This document shows, piece by piece, positions 1 to 8,503 of a stretch of 24,782 nt of DNA. How positions within the stretch are numbered: position 1 is the stretch's first letter; each line of letters opens with the position of its first letter. The notes under the pieces were generated by a model that was given only the letters and a program-made list of their open reading frames with translations, was not told where the DNA came from and did not search any database. The position numbers and the translations under genes were made by a program. This stretch comes from Peptococcaceae bacterium UBA3937 (GTDB lineage: Bacteria > Bacillota > Peptococcia > DRI-13 > DTU073), in assembly GCA_002385735.1 (NCBI GenBank), contig DGEB01000039.1:1-24782 (forward strand). Direction: 5' to 3'.

Positions 1-23
1 TTCGATTCCGCCCCAAGGCACCA
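1..23 (+). tRNA. 3' fragment of a tRNA (identity not determinable)
   Basis: The window opens inside a tRNA. The bases read as a T-loop TTCGATT, the 3' T-stem CCGCC, the 3' acceptor strand CCAAGGC, discriminator A and an encoded CCA. The anticodon lies outside the window, so the isotype cannot be given. It is followed 60 bases later by another tRNA, so this is the end of a tRNA cluster. Confidence 0.85.
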
Positions 24-83
24 GTCTAACTTTAGAAAAGATCATCTCAACATGCTCTGAGTCATAGAGCTGACTTTTACCGG

Positions 84-160
84 GGGTGATTAGCTCAGCT
101 GGTTAGAGCGCATGCCTCACATGCATGAGGTCGGGGGTTCGAGTCCCTCATCGCCCACCA
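84..160 (+). tRNA. tRNA-Val (anticodon CAC)
   Basis: A full cloverleaf can be drawn. The acceptor GGGTGAT pairs with ATCGCCC (one G-T pair), the D-arm contains AGCTGG, and the anticodon stem CATGC/GCATG encloses loop CTCACAT, giving anticodon CAC at 118-120. The T-arm GGGGG-TTCGAGT-CCCTC is followed by discriminator A and an encoded CCA. It reads GTG codons. Confidence 0.97.
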
Positions 161-237
161 ATCTTTTTTCTGCGCTTAATTAAATATTCTCTTATAGATT
201 TGGTCGTGATTTTTAAACTGGATGAAAAAGATATTAT

Positions 238-311
238 GCGGGTGTGGTTCAATGGTAGAACTCCAGCTTCCCAAGCTGGCGGCGAGGGTTCGATTCCCTT
301 CACCCGCTCCA
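238..311 (+). tRNA. tRNA-Gly (anticodon CCC)
   Basis: The acceptor GCGGGTG pairs with CACCCGC. The anticodon stem CCAGC/GCTGG encloses loop TTCCCAA, giving anticodon CCC. The T-loop is TTCGATT, the discriminator is T and CCA is encoded. It reads GGG codons. It is the last gene of the cluster and is followed by a terminator. Confidence 0.97.
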
Positions 312-327
312 TTCCGAAAAAAGAAAG

Positions 328-356
328 AACCCGGCAATAGGTCGGGTTTGTTGTTT
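328..356 (+). terminator. intrinsic terminator of the tRNA cluster
   Basis: The stem AACCCGGC/GTCGGGTT (328-335 with 341-348, one G-T pair) has a 5-base loop and is followed by a T-rich run. It lies 16 bases after the tRNA-Gly CCA end and separates the tRNAs from the activase gene. Confidence 0.75.
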
Positions 357-364
357 ATTCTTTA

Positions 365-392
365 TTGTGAAATAATGAAAATATATTAAAAT
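365..392 (+). promoter_or_regulatory. candidate SigA promoter for the activase gene
   Basis: TTGTGA (365-370), a 16-base spacer and TAAAAT (387-392) lie in an AT-rich stretch just after the tRNA terminator and before the isolated gene at 471. The -35 matches consensus at 4 of 6 positions and the -10 at 5 of 6. The surrounding AT-richness makes chance matches likely. Confidence 0.4.
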
Positions 393-434
393 AGAGATGT
401 AGTAATAATTTTGGCAAGGTTTTTCTTAAAAACC

Positions 435-470
435 AAGGAGGTGAACACAGCGCCTTTGCTGTGGGACTAA
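435..470 (+). promoter_or_regulatory. distant Shine-Dalgarno with hairpin spacer for the activase start
   Basis: A perfect Shine-Dalgarno, AAGGAGGTG (435-443), is too far from the ATG at 471. Between them is an exact 6-bp hairpin, CACAGC (446-451) with GCTGTG (458-463). Folding this stem removes 18 bases and leaves about 11 unpaired bases between GGAGG and ATG, a workable spacing. An in-frame TAA at 468-470 directly before the ATG rules out an earlier start. Confidence 0.6.
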
Positions 471-3400
471 ATGAGCAAAATCTTTCATGTGGGGATCGAC
501 ATTGGTTCGACGACCGTGAAATTAGTGGTCCTCAACAGACAGCATGAAATCATCTATAGCAAATATGAACGTCATTACGCCGATATTCGGAAAAAGCTGT
601 GGGAGATTCTGCAGGGCGCAGTCGATATCATCAAGGATGCGAAAGCAACCGTGATGATTACCGGCTCCGGGGGAATAGGGATTGCCCGCGACCTGGGGGT
701 GCCCTTTACCCAGGAAGTGATTGCCTCCACCAAAGCGATTAAGACTTATTATCCGAAAACCGATGTGGCCATTGAATTAGGCGGAGAAGACGCCAAAATT
801 ACATACTTTAACGATGGGGTCGACCAACGGATGAACGGAACCTGTGCAGGAGGAACCGGTTCCTTTATCGACCAAATGGCCACGCTCATGAAGGTGGACG
901 CCAGCGGCTTGAATGAGTTGGCCAGGAACCATAAGGTGATTTATCCCATCGCAGCCCGGTGTGGTGTTTTTGCGAAAACCGATGTGCAGCCCCTCTTGAA
1001 CGAAGGAGTGGCAAGGGAAGATATTGCCGCCTCGGTGCTGCAGGCGGTTGTGATCCAAACGATCAGCGGTTTGGCCTGTGGCCGGCCGATTCGGGGCAAC
1101 ATTGCTTTTTTAGGGGGCCCCTTGTATTTTCTATCGGAATTAAGAAAAAGGTTCATTGAAACCTTGCAATTAACGCCGGAGCAAGCGATCTTCCCCGAAA
1201 ACTCGCAACTTTTTGTGGCGCTGGGGGCGGCCTTGTCCTCGCTGAATGAGCAGCCGGTCCATTATAAAACTTTCCTGGCGGAATTGGACGCTTTCGGGAA
1301 GACGGCCATCAGGGAAACCAATACCCTGGAACCGCTCTTTTCAGAACCGGCGGAATATGCGCAATTTAAAGCAAGGCATCAAAAAAATACCGTCAAAAGA
1401 AGGGACCTGGCCGGTTTTACCGGTAACTGTTATTTAGGGATCGATGCCGGTTCGACCACCACCAAACTGGCTTTAATTAATGACGAGGGAGAACTTTTAT
1501 ACACCTATTACGGCAGTAATGAGGGCAGCCCCCTCAAATCCACCGTTAAAGCGTTAAAGGCCTTGTACCGGGCTTTGCCACCTACGGCGAAGATTGTTCA
1601 TTCCACCGTCACCGGTTATGGGGAAGGGTTAATCAAAGCGGCCTTGAAGGTGGATGTGGGCGAAATCGAGACCCTGGCCCATTATAAAGCGGCCGAGTAT
1701 TTCTGCCCGGGGGTGGATTTCATTCTGGATATCGGTGGGCAGGACATGAAGTGCCTCAAGATCAGGGACAGGGTGATTGACAGCATTCTCCTGAATGAAG
1801 CCTGTTCTTCCGGCTGCGGCTCCTTTTTGGATACCTTTGCGGCCTCATTAGACATGAAAATTGAGGATTTTGCCGCCGCCGCCTTGTATGCTCCCCATCC
1901 GTCCGACTTAGGTTCCCGGTGCACGGTTTTTATGAATTCCAAGGTAAAACAGGCGCAGAAGGAAGGAGCTTCCGTCGGCGATATTTCGGCGGGTTTGTCC
2001 TACTCCGTTATCAAAAATGCCCTGTTTAAGGTCATCAAATTGAAAAACGCCCAGGAGTTAGGGGGAAAAATTGTGGTCCAGGGCGGCACCTTCTATAATG
2101 ATGCGGTGCTCAGGGCCTTTGAGATTCTTTCTGGCCGCGAAGTGATCAGACCGGATATTGCCGGGATTATGGGCGCTTTCGGCGCGGCCTTGATTGCCAG
2201 GGAAAGATACGTGGAAGGATCCGTTTCCCAATTGGTGACGGAAGCGCAGCTCAGGGATTTTCGCCTGGAGACCGCGGTTTCCCGTTGTAAGGGCTGTGCC
2301 AACAGTTGCATTTTAACCATCAACAAGTTTAGAAATGGCGAGCGTTTTGTTTCGGGCAACCGTTGCGAAAAAGGGGCCCGCGGCGAGAAGGAAAACAACC
2401 GCCTGCCTAATCTCTATCAAAAGAAATACGAGCGGCTTTTTGCCTATAAGCCTATTCCCGAGGAATACGCCCGCCGCGGGGTGATCGGGATCCCCCGGGT
2501 GTTAAACATCTATGAGAATTACCCCTTCTGGTTCACTTTCTTTACGCACCTGGGCTTTCGGGTGGTCTTGTCCGACCGGTCCTCCAACGAGATTTACGAA
2601 AAAGGAATCGAGACCATCCCTTCGGAATCCGTTTGTTATCCGGGAAAGATGGTGCACGGCCATATTATGGATTTAATTGAAAAAGGGGTCAAAGTGATCT
2701 TTTATCCCTGTGTCACTTATGAAAAAAAGGAGCAAAAGGAAGCCGACAATCACTTTAACTGCCCGATTGTGGTTTCCTATCCGGAAGTAATCAAGAATAA
2801 TGTGGACGGGGTGCGAGAAGAGGAGCTCCTTTTCTTAAAGCCTTTCCTGTCTTTAAACGACGAAAAGAGTCTTCTGAAAGGTTTAACGAGTGCTCTCAAA
2901 CCATTAAACATCGGGGAAAAAGAAATCCGGCGGAGCATCATTTTGGCCCAACAGGAGCAGGAGGCCTTTAAAAAGGAAATGCGGGAAGCCGGAGAAGCTG
3001 CCTTAAAGGAGATCCGGGAAAAAAGGATCAAAGGCATTGTCCTGGCCGGCCGGCCTTATCATATCGATCCCCAGATTAACCATGGGATCCCGGAGATGAT
3101 CAATTCGCTGGGCATGGTCGTTTTAACGGAAGATTCGGTGGCCCATCTGGGAAAAGTGGAGCGGCCTTTAAGGGTTGTGGACCAATGGGCCTACCATTCG
3201 CGGCTTTATGCGGCGGCCAGCTTTGTAGCCACCCAGGATAACCTGGAACTGGTCCAGTTAAATTCTTTTGGCTGTGGTCTGGATGCGGTTACCACCGACC
3301 AGGTGCAGGAGATCCTGCAGGCCCACTCGAAGGTTTACACCGTCTTGAAAATTGACGAAGTGAACAACCTGGGGGCAGCCCGGATTAGGCTTCGTTCGTT

Positions 3401-4790
3401 GAAAGCGACGATTATGGAGCGGGAGAAAAACGGTTTTCAACGACACAAGCGCGGGGAGGCTGCTTTTAGAAAAATCGTCTTTACCGAAGAAATGCGCAAA
3501 AAGCATACGATTCTGGTGCCCCAGATGTCGCCGCTTCATTTTCAATTCCTGGAGGAGGCCTTCCGGCTGTCCGGCTATAATTTAGTGGTGTTACCCTCCA
3601 TCGATTATCAGGCTATCAACGAAGGGTTGAAATACGTGAACAATGATGCCTGTTATCCGGCGATTATTGTCATTGGGCAATTAATTGAAGCCCTGAAGTC
3701 GGGGCAGTATGATTTGCAAAATACTTCGGTCATGATTTCGCAAACCGGCGGCGGCTGCCGGGCCAGCAATTACATCGGGTTGTTAAGGAAGGCTTTGCAG
3801 GATGCGGGACTTGGTCATGTTCCCGTTATCTCCCTTAACGCCAACGGTATGGAGAAAAACCCCGGGTTCAAAGTGTCCCTCGGTTTGTTGCACCGGGCGC
3901 TGATGGCGACAATTTACGGCGATGTGCTGATGAATGTGCTCTACCGGGTGCGCCCCTATGAAAAAAGCAAAGGTTCTGCCAACGCCCTGTACGAAAAGTG
4001 GGTGAAAATTGCCAAGGAGTCTTTGGCGAGCCCCAGTTGGCTTAAGTTCCGGAGAAACATTAAAGAAATTGTCCGGGACTTTGACCGGTTGGAAACAAAG
4101 GAGGAGCAAAAGCCGAAGGTGGGTTTGGTGGGGGAGATTTTAGTGAAATTTCATCCCACCGCGAATAATAATGTAGTAGAGGTAGTGGAGGCAGAAGGCG
4201 GGGAAGTCGTCATGCCCGCCCTGATCGATTTCTTGTCCTATTGTGCCCTTGATGGGGTATTCAAGGCCCGGTACCTGGCCAACAGAAAGCTTCCCGCCCT
4301 GGCGGGAGGGCTCGCCGTCCTGGTGCTGGATTTCTACCAGCGCATTTACCGGAAAGCTTTAAGCAAGAGCAAGCATAAAAAGTTCTTTATTCCCAAACCC
4401 ATCTGGGAAATCGCCGAAGGGGCTTCTACCGTAATGTCTTTAGGGCATCAGAGCGGGGAAGGCTGGTTTTTGACCGGCGAGATGATTGAGCTTATCAAGA
4501 GTGGGGTTAAAAACATCATTTGCATGCAGCCTTTTGCCTGTTTGCCAAACCACGTCACGGGCAAAGGAATGATCAAGGAACTAAAGCGGGTTTATCCGGG
4601 CACCAATCTGGTGGCGATTGATTACGATCCGGGAGCCAGTGAGGTTAACCAGTTGAATCGAATTAAACTGATGATTGCCACCGCTTTTGAAAATTTAGAG
4701 CGGGTCGATACGGAAAGCAGGAAGCATTATCAACAGGCCGATCTGCCGGTGGAGCTTTCTTCGGATAAGGTAGGGCAGGTGAGCATCTAG
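471..4790 (+). CDS. giant acyl-CoA dehydratase activase-like protein (double BcrAD/BadFG ATPase plus DUF2229-type region)
   Basis: This 1439-aa protein carries two ASKHA ATPase modules of the 2-hydroxyacyl-CoA dehydratase activator type, beginning GIDIGSTT (about residue 8) and GIDAGSTT (about 323). Each keeps the two cysteines that in HgdC-type activators hold a [4Fe-4S] cluster across a dimer: C125/C164 and C445/C484, both pairs 39 residues apart. The rest (about 600-1439) resembles the DUF2229 and dehydratase-like regions, with conserved cysteines in [27 protein letters not shown] and QPFACLPNH. Full length for this family is about 1400 residues, so it looks intact. Activators hydrolyse ATP to push one electron into a dehydratase; the client of this large fused form is not known to me, and no dehydratase gene is adjacent. 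It is monocistronic. The start is fixed by the in-frame stop at 468. Confidence 0.9.
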   Translation: MSKIFHVGIDIGSTTVKLVVLNRQHEIIYSKYERHYADIRKKLWEILQGAVDIIKDAKATVMITGSGGIGIARDLGVPFTQEVIASTKAIKTYYPKTDVAIELGGEDAKITYFNDGVDQRMNGTCAGGTGSFIDQMATLMKVDASGLNELARNHKVIYPIAARCGVFAKTDVQPLLNEGVAREDIAASVLQAVVIQTISGLACGRPIRGNIAFLGGPLYFLSELRKRFIETLQLTPEQAIFPENSQLFVALGAALSSLNEQPVHYKTFLAELDAFGKTAIRETNTLEPLFSEPAEYAQFKARHQKNTVKRRDLAGFTGNCYLGIDAGSTTTKLALINDEGELLYTYYGSNEGSPLKSTVKALKALYRALPPTAKIVHSTVTGYGEGLIKAALKVDVGEIETLAHYKAAEYFCPGVDFILDIGGQDMKCLKIRDRVIDSILLNEACSSGCGSFLDTFAASLDMKIEDFAAAALYAPHPSDLGSRCTVFMNSKVKQAQKEGASVGDISAGLSYSVIKNALFKVIKLKNAQELGGKIVVQGGTFYNDAVLRAFEILSGREVIRPDIAGIMGAFGAALIARERYVEGSVSQLVTEAQLRDFRLETAVSRCKGCANSCILTINKFRNGERFVSGNRCEKGARGEKENNRLPNLYQKKYERLFAYKPIPEEYARRGVIGIPRVLNIYENYPFWFTFFTHLGFRVVLSDRSSNEIYEKGIETIPSESVCYPGKMVHGHIMDLIEKGVKVIFYPCVTYEKKEQKEADNHFNCPIVVSYPEVIKNNVDGVREEELLFLKPFLSLNDEKSLLKGLTSALKPLNIGEKEIRRSIILAQQEQEAFKKEMREAGEAALKEIREKRIKGIVLAGRPYHIDPQINHGIPEMINSLGMVVLTEDSVAHLGKVERPLRVVDQWAYHSRLYAAASFVATQDNLELVQLNSFGCGLDAVTTDQVQEILQAHSKVYTVLKIDEVNNLGAARIRLRSLKATIMEREKNGFQRHKRGEAAFRKIVFTEEMRKKHTILVPQMSPLHFQFLEEAFRLSGYNLVVLPSIDYQAINEGLKYVNNDACYPAIIVIGQLIEALKSGQYDLQNTSVMISQTGGGCRASNYIGLLRKALQDAGLGHVPVISLNANGMEKNPGFKVSLGLLHRALMATIYGDVLMNVLYRVRPYEKSKGSANALYEKWVKIAKESLASPSWLKFRRNIKEIVRDFDRLETKEEQKPKVGLVGEILVKFHPTANNNVVEVVEAEGGEVVMPALIDFLSYCALDGVFKARYLANRKLPALAGGLAVLVLDFYQRIYRKALSKSKHKKFFIPKPIWEIAEGASTVMSLGHQSGEGWFLTGEMIELIKSGVKNIICMQPFACLPNHVTGKGMIKELKRVYPGTNLVAIDYDPGASEVNQLNRIKLMIATAFENLERVDTESRKHYQQADLPVELSSDKVGQVSI

Positions 4791-4802
4791 GAAGATCGAA
4801 TC

Positions 4803-4831
4803 TTTACCAAAGGGCCGGCCGATGATATAAT
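4803..4831 (+). promoter_or_regulatory. SigA promoter for scfA
   Basis: TTTACC (4803-4808), a 17-base spacer and a perfect TATAAT (4826-4831) lie in the short gap between the activase stop and scfA. Transcription would start near 4838, just before the ribosome site at 4851. Confidence 0.7.
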
Positions 4832-4861
4832 TAAGGTCGTTCGGGGAAAAGGAGGCGGATG

Positions 4862-5014
4862 ATGATGGAGAAAAAAGTACACATTCAAACGATTAACAAA
4901 CAGAATTTAGTACAGACGGTGCAAAAAGGCGGCTGCGGCGAATGCGTCACATCTTGTCAGTCGGCATGTAAAACTTCCTGTACCGTTAGTAATCAGGATT
5001 GTCAAAAACAATAA
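4862..5014 (+). CDS. scfA: SCIFF ranthipeptide precursor (six cysteines in forty-five residues)
   Basis: This is a 50-residue peptide. Its leader, containing HIQTINKQNL, is followed by a cysteine-rich core with exactly six cysteines, spaced as GGC-GEC-VTSC-QSAC-KTSC and a final QDC. That is the hallmark of the SCIFF family, and the partner maturase follows directly. In a characterised family member a thioether joins the Cys of the CKTSCT-type motif to the Thr five residues on; by analogy this would be Cys36 to Thr41, counting from the chosen start. Three ATG codons stand in tandem (4859, 4862, 4865). GGAGG at 4851-4855 lies 3, 6 and 9 bases before them, so 4862 or 4865 fits best. The biological role of SCIFF peptides is not established. 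Confidence 0.93.
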   Translation: MMEKKVHIQTINKQNLVQTVQKGGCGECVTSCQSACKTSCTVSNQDCQKQ

Positions 5015-5027
5015 AGCTTTCTATTCC

Positions 5028-5050
5028 GACCCGCAAGGGTCTCTTTTTTT
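5028..5050 (+). terminator. intrinsic terminator/attenuator between scfA and scfB
   Basis: A 5-bp stem GACCC/GGGTC is closed by a GCAA tetraloop and followed by TCTTTTTTT. The T-run ends directly at the ribosome site of scfB (GGAGGG, 5051-5056). No other promoter is visible for scfB, so it probably depends on read-through, giving much more precursor than maturase message. Confidence 0.75.
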
Positions 5051-5061
5051 GGAGGGAGAAC

Positions 5062-6474
5062 ATGGCAAAGACACAGCCTTATGATTTTTCACTGCTTCAT
5101 AAATTTGCGATTGAAGATACCTACATCGTTTTGGACATTAACAGCGGGATCGTCCATAGCCTAAGCAAGGAGGCGTGGGATTTTCTGGAGGGCTGGGAAC
5201 AGGCCGGGGGCGATTTGGAGCAAGCCACCGCCCTTCTTCAAACCACCCTTCCGCTGGGGGAACTGGAGGAAATCAGAAAGAGCTTTGAGGAATTAATCGC
5301 CACCGGCGCTTTGTTTAGCTCAAGTACCGTAGAGGAAAATTACGCGCCCCGGGATGAACAGATTGTGAAGGCGCTTTGCCTTCACGTGGCTCATGACTGT
5401 AACCTGCGGTGTAAATATTGCTTTGCCGGGACCGGACCCTTTGGCGCGGACCGGTCCCTGATGGATTTGGCCACCGGCCAAAAAGCCCTGGATTTCCTCT
5501 TTGCCGCTTCGGGACCCCGCCGGCATGTGGAAGTGGACTATTTTGGCGGGGAACCGCTTTTAAATTTTAACGTGGTCAAGGAATTAATCAAGTACGGCAA
5601 GGAAAAGGCCCGGGAGACCGGAAAAATCCTGAAGCAAACCCTGACCACCAATGCGGTGCTTTTGACTCCTGAGATCATTGATTATCTCAATCAGGAGGAT
5701 GTGCAGCTGATCTTAAGTATCGACGGGCGGCCCCAGGTCCATGATCAGATGCGCCCCTTTATAAGCGGCAAGGGCAGCTTTGCCCTGGTGGACCAAAGGA
5801 TTCGGGAATACCTAAGCAGGCAAAAAGCGGACACCTATTATGTCAGGGGCACCTATACCCACTTTAACCTGGATTTTTGCGAAGATGTGCTGTATTTGGT
5901 GGACCGGGGCATGAAGCGCGTTTCGCTGGAGCCGGTGGTGGCTTCTCCCGAGCAGGATTACGCTTTGCAGGAGGAGGATTTGCCGGTATTAAAGGAGCAA
6001 TATGCCCGGCTGGCGGAAAAATGGCTGCAGTATTACCGGGAGGGGAAGCCTTTTCAGTTTTTCCACTTCAATATTGACCTGAATAAAGGGCCCTGCCTTT
6101 TGAAAAGGCTATCGGGCTGCGGGGCCGGCAACGAATATTTGGCGGTATCCCCCCTTGGAGATTTGTATCCCTGTCACCAGTTCATGGAAAACAAGGCCTT
6201 CTGTCTGGGCAATGTTTTTACCGGTATTCAAAACCAGGCACTCCGGGAGGACTTCCGGCAAGCCCATGTTTTTAACAAGCCTGAATGCCGGGGTTGTTGG
6301 GCGCGCTTTTTCTGTAGCGGCGGCTGCCACGCCAATGCCTATCATTTTCACCGGGATCTGCGGAAGCCCTACGAATTGGGTTGTGAATTGCAAAAAACCC
6401 GGCTGGAATACGGGATTTACCTGCAGGTCAAAGTATGGACCGACCGGCAGCAGGAACAACCGCAAGAAGCTTAG
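5062..6474 (+). CDS. scfB: thioether-forming SCIFF radical SAM maturase (SPASM domain)
   Basis: This 470-aa enzyme is predicted to install Cys thioether cross-links in the scfA peptide. The N-terminal 80 residues resemble the PqqD-like RiPP recognition element that binds leader peptides. The radical SAM cluster motif is C113-x3-C117-x2-C120, followed by the glycine-rich YFGGEPLLN. The C-terminal SPASM part (about residues 345-460) is cysteine-rich: GPC, SGCGAGNEY, LYPCHQF, CRGCWARFFCSGGC and a late GCEL, enough for auxiliary [4Fe-4S] clusters. An open frame extends upstream to a TTG at 4999, but that lies inside scfA. The ATG at 5062 has GGAGGG five bases upstream and is the better start. Length and domain order match CteB/ScfB enzymes of Clostridia. 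Confidence 0.93.
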   Translation: MAKTQPYDFSLLHKFAIEDTYIVLDINSGIVHSLSKEAWDFLEGWEQAGGDLEQATALLQTTLPLGELEEIRKSFEELIATGALFSSSTVEENYAPRDEQIVKALCLHVAHDCNLRCKYCFAGTGPFGADRSLMDLATGQKALDFLFAASGPRRHVEVDYFGGEPLLNFNVVKELIKYGKEKARETGKILKQTLTTNAVLLTPEIIDYLNQEDVQLILSIDGRPQVHDQMRPFISGKGSFALVDQRIREYLSRQKADTYYVRGTYTHFNLDFCEDVLYLVDRGMKRVSLEPVVASPEQDYALQEEDLPVLKEQYARLAEKWLQYYREGKPFQFFHFNIDLNKGPCLLKRLSGCGAGNEYLAVSPLGDLYPCHQFMENKAFCLGNVFTGIQNQALREDFRQAHVFNKPECRGCWARFFCSGGCHANAYHFHRDLRKPYELGCELQKTRLEYGIYLQVKVWTDRQQEQPQEA

Positions 6475-6567
6475 TATATACCTTGCCTTTTCGTGCTGGG
6501 GTTTAAAGTCAGCTTTATTGGAAAAAATAAACAAATAAACAAAAAATTAAAATTGGAAAATCTTTGG

Positions 6568-6597
6568 TTGAAACAAGTTGACGAAGTGTAGTATAAT
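6568..6597 (+). promoter_or_regulatory. SigA promoter for the LysM/G5/M23 gene
   Basis: TTGAAA (6568-6573), an 18-base spacer and perfect TATAAT (6592-6597). Transcription would start near 6604, leaving a leader of about 60 bases with two Shine-Dalgarno-like runs (AAGGAGGG at 6631, GGAGG at 6649). The stretch 6475-6567 before it is AT-rich and holds nothing I recognise. Confidence 0.65.
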
Positions 6598-6663
6598 TAT
6601 GATATTGTAGAAGATTTTAGCAAGTGACGGAAGGAGGGTGAAAACCCCGGAGGCTAAGGAGAA

Positions 6664-8367
6664 TTGAGTTTTGCAACAAGGTGTCTTTGGGGCAAAATGG
6701 CAAATAAAATTATCTCTTACCTGAAAACGTATCACACGAGGGTAAAAATGTTTTTAAGCCTAAAAGTACTACCGAAAATAGCCGTTCTGGAAATTGGTAA
6801 GCCCGAAAGATCTGCCCAAAATAATTTAAAAAGCAACTGTTCAAAAACAGCTAAGAAGAATAAAGATATAAATAAAACGAATATTACGAAGAAAAAAAAT
6901 CAGAAAAAGAAAAACAACAAAGCAATGGTTAACCATAAGCAAGTAATCGGTAAAGAGGCGGCGCCGGTGTTCCTGGCGCACCTACGCAAGGTGAAAAACC
7001 TGCAAAGCGTTAAAATCGGGGCGGCCTGCGCATTGGCGCTCAGCATCCTGGCCGGTGGGTTTTTCTATATGGCTTTCCAGCCGGTGATGCTTTTAGCGGA
7101 TGGACAGGAAATCGGTCTGGTGCCCGGAGAAAAAGCGGTGGCCAAAGCGCTGGAGACAGCCCGCCAGGAGTTGTCCCAGGAGATTGGCATGGAGGTGGAC
7201 GTGGCCACTTCCCAGCTATCCTTTGTGAAGGAAAAGTCCGGGACCGGGGAGATTATCAAAGAGGAGCAATTAGTTGCGGTTTTAAAGCAGCAGCTTCGTT
7301 GGCCAATCAATACCTGGGCCATTGCCATTAACGGGGAACAGAAAGTGTTTTTAGCTTCGGAGGCGGAGGCCAAGGAAGCGCTGGAGGCAGTAAAAGCCGC
7401 TTACATAGCTGAGGGAAACGGTGCTTCCAAGGACCAGGGACAAGGCACCGTGCAAATTGAGACCCTGGAATTTCAAGGAGAGGTTGCGGTTGTACCGGCC
7501 AAAACCACGGCCGGGGGGCTGCTGACCAAAGATGAAGCCGTGCAAGCCATGCTTACGGGCATGGAGAAAATTGTCCAGCACGAAGTAGCGGAAGGAGAAT
7601 CCTTGTGGACAATTGCGCGGGACCATGATTTAACCGTAGCCCAACTTAAAGAAATGAACCCCTCCTTAAAGGGAGAACTGCTGCAAATCGGGCAACGCTT
7701 AAATTTGAAAAAGGCGGAACCCTTGGTTAATGTTGTAGCGGTCATGACCACCACGGTGGAAGAAAAGATTCCGCATCCGGTAGAATATGAAAATGACGAT
7801 TCGCTTTGGAAAGGACAACAAAAAGTGAAGAAATCCGGTAGTGACGGCTTGAAACGGGTCACTTACCGGATTACGAAAACCAATGACCAGGTTGTCGAGA
7901 AGCAGACCCTGGAAGAGCTTGTCCTCAAAGAGCCGGTAACCGAAGTGGTGCGGAAAGGAACAAAATTAATTGTGGCCTCTCGTGATGGCGGAGGAAATGG
8001 TACTTTAGGCTGGCCGTTGCGAGGGAAGATTACTTCGTCCTACGGGACGTCCCGGGGCCGCTCCCGGCACACGGGAATTGATATTGACGGCGACCAGGGG
8101 GATCCGGTTTGTGCCGCCGGGGATGGAACCATAATTCGAGCTGCTTCGTTCGGCACTTATGGGAAATGTGTCGATATCAGTCATGGACAAGGGCTGGTAA
8201 CCCGTTATGCCCACCTGAGCGCCATCGATGTTTCGGTGGGGCAGAAGGTTTCCCGGGGCGATCTGATCGGAAGAGTCGGGTCAACCGGGAGAAGCACAGG
8301 TTCGCACCTTCATTTTGAAACGATTCTTAACGGCAAGCATGTTTCGCCGAGACAATATTTGGATTAA
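6664..8367 (+). CDS. membrane-anchored LysM-G5-M23 family peptidoglycan endopeptidase
   Basis: This 567-aa enzyme is predicted to cleave peptide cross-bridges in the cell wall. A lysine/asparagine-rich N-terminus (to about 110) is followed by one membrane segment (about 117-138), a linker, a LysM domain (about 305-351, with GESLWTIARDH), a G5 domain (about 355-432) and a C-terminal M23/LytM domain (about 447-567). The zinc ligands are present: H469-x3-D473 and H548-L-H550. The start is uncertain. TTG 6664 has GGAGG ten bases upstream; ATG 6697 and ATG 6925 are in frame but have no clear ribosome site. It has its own promoter upstream and a terminator-like hairpin downstream. This domain set is common in spore-forming Clostridia. 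Confidence 0.88.
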   Translation: MSFATRCLWGKMANKIISYLKTYHTRVKMFLSLKVLPKIAVLEIGKPERSAQNNLKSNCSKTAKKNKDINKTNITKKKNQKKKNNKAMVNHKQVIGKEAAPVFLAHLRKVKNLQSVKIGAACALALSILAGGFFYMAFQPVMLLADGQEIGLVPGEKAVAKALETARQELSQEIGMEVDVATSQLSFVKEKSGTGEIIKEEQLVAVLKQQLRWPINTWAIAINGEQKVFLASEAEAKEALEAVKAAYIAEGNGASKDQGQGTVQIETLEFQGEVAVVPAKTTAGGLLTKDEAVQAMLTGMEKIVQHEVAEGESLWTIARDHDLTVAQLKEMNPSLKGELLQIGQRLNLKKAEPLVNVVAVMTTTVEEKIPHPVEYENDDSLWKGQQKVKKSGSDGLKRVTYRITKTNDQVVEKQTLEELVLKEPVTEVVRKGTKLIVASRDGGGNGTLGWPLRGKITSSYGTSRGRSRHTGIDIDGDQGDPVCAAGDGTIIRAASFGTYGKCVDISHGQGLVTRYAHLSAIDVSVGQKVSRGDLIGRVGSTGRSTGSHLHFETILNGKHVSPRQYLD

Positions 8368-8424
8368 AGGGTGCGGGAAGGGTTTATTGAACAAGTTTAG
8401 CAAAACCGGTAAGTATACATATTA

Positions 8425-8456
8425 AAAAGGTACAGGTGAAAGCTTGTACCTTTTCT
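8425..8456 (+). terminator. intrinsic terminator after the M23 gene, possibly an attenuator for trxB
   Basis: AAAAGGTACA (8425-8434) pairs with TGTACCTTTT (8445-8454), extended by two inner pairs around a small loop, and the descending arm ends in T's. It lies 57 bases after the M23 stop and 48 bases before the trxB start. I find no convincing promoter between hairpin and trxB, so read-through is possible. Confidence 0.7.
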
Positions 8457-8503
8457 CTAGTATTTTTCCCGGGTGCTGCAAGGAGGATGAAGGGAGGATC
8501 GGT

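Noticed and set aside
441..470. GTG-initiated 9-codon reading frame ending just before the activase ATG
   Set aside because: The GTG overlaps the Shine-Dalgarno itself, leaving no spacing. The hairpin-spacer reading explains the arrangement better.
777..4109. Several long antisense and alternative-frame open frames inside the activase gene
   Set aside because: They are frames mirrored from strong codon bias of the real gene, without ribosome sites or recognisable protein features.
4999..5061. TTG at 4999 as start of the maturase, adding 21 residues
   Set aside because: It lies inside scfA and before the terminator hairpin. ATG 5062 has a good ribosome site at correct distance.
6604..6663. 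Possible c-di-AMP (ydaO-type) riboswitch in the leader of the M23 gene
   Set aside because: Such switches often precede cell-wall hydrolases, but the leader is only about 60 bases and lacks the conserved core I know.
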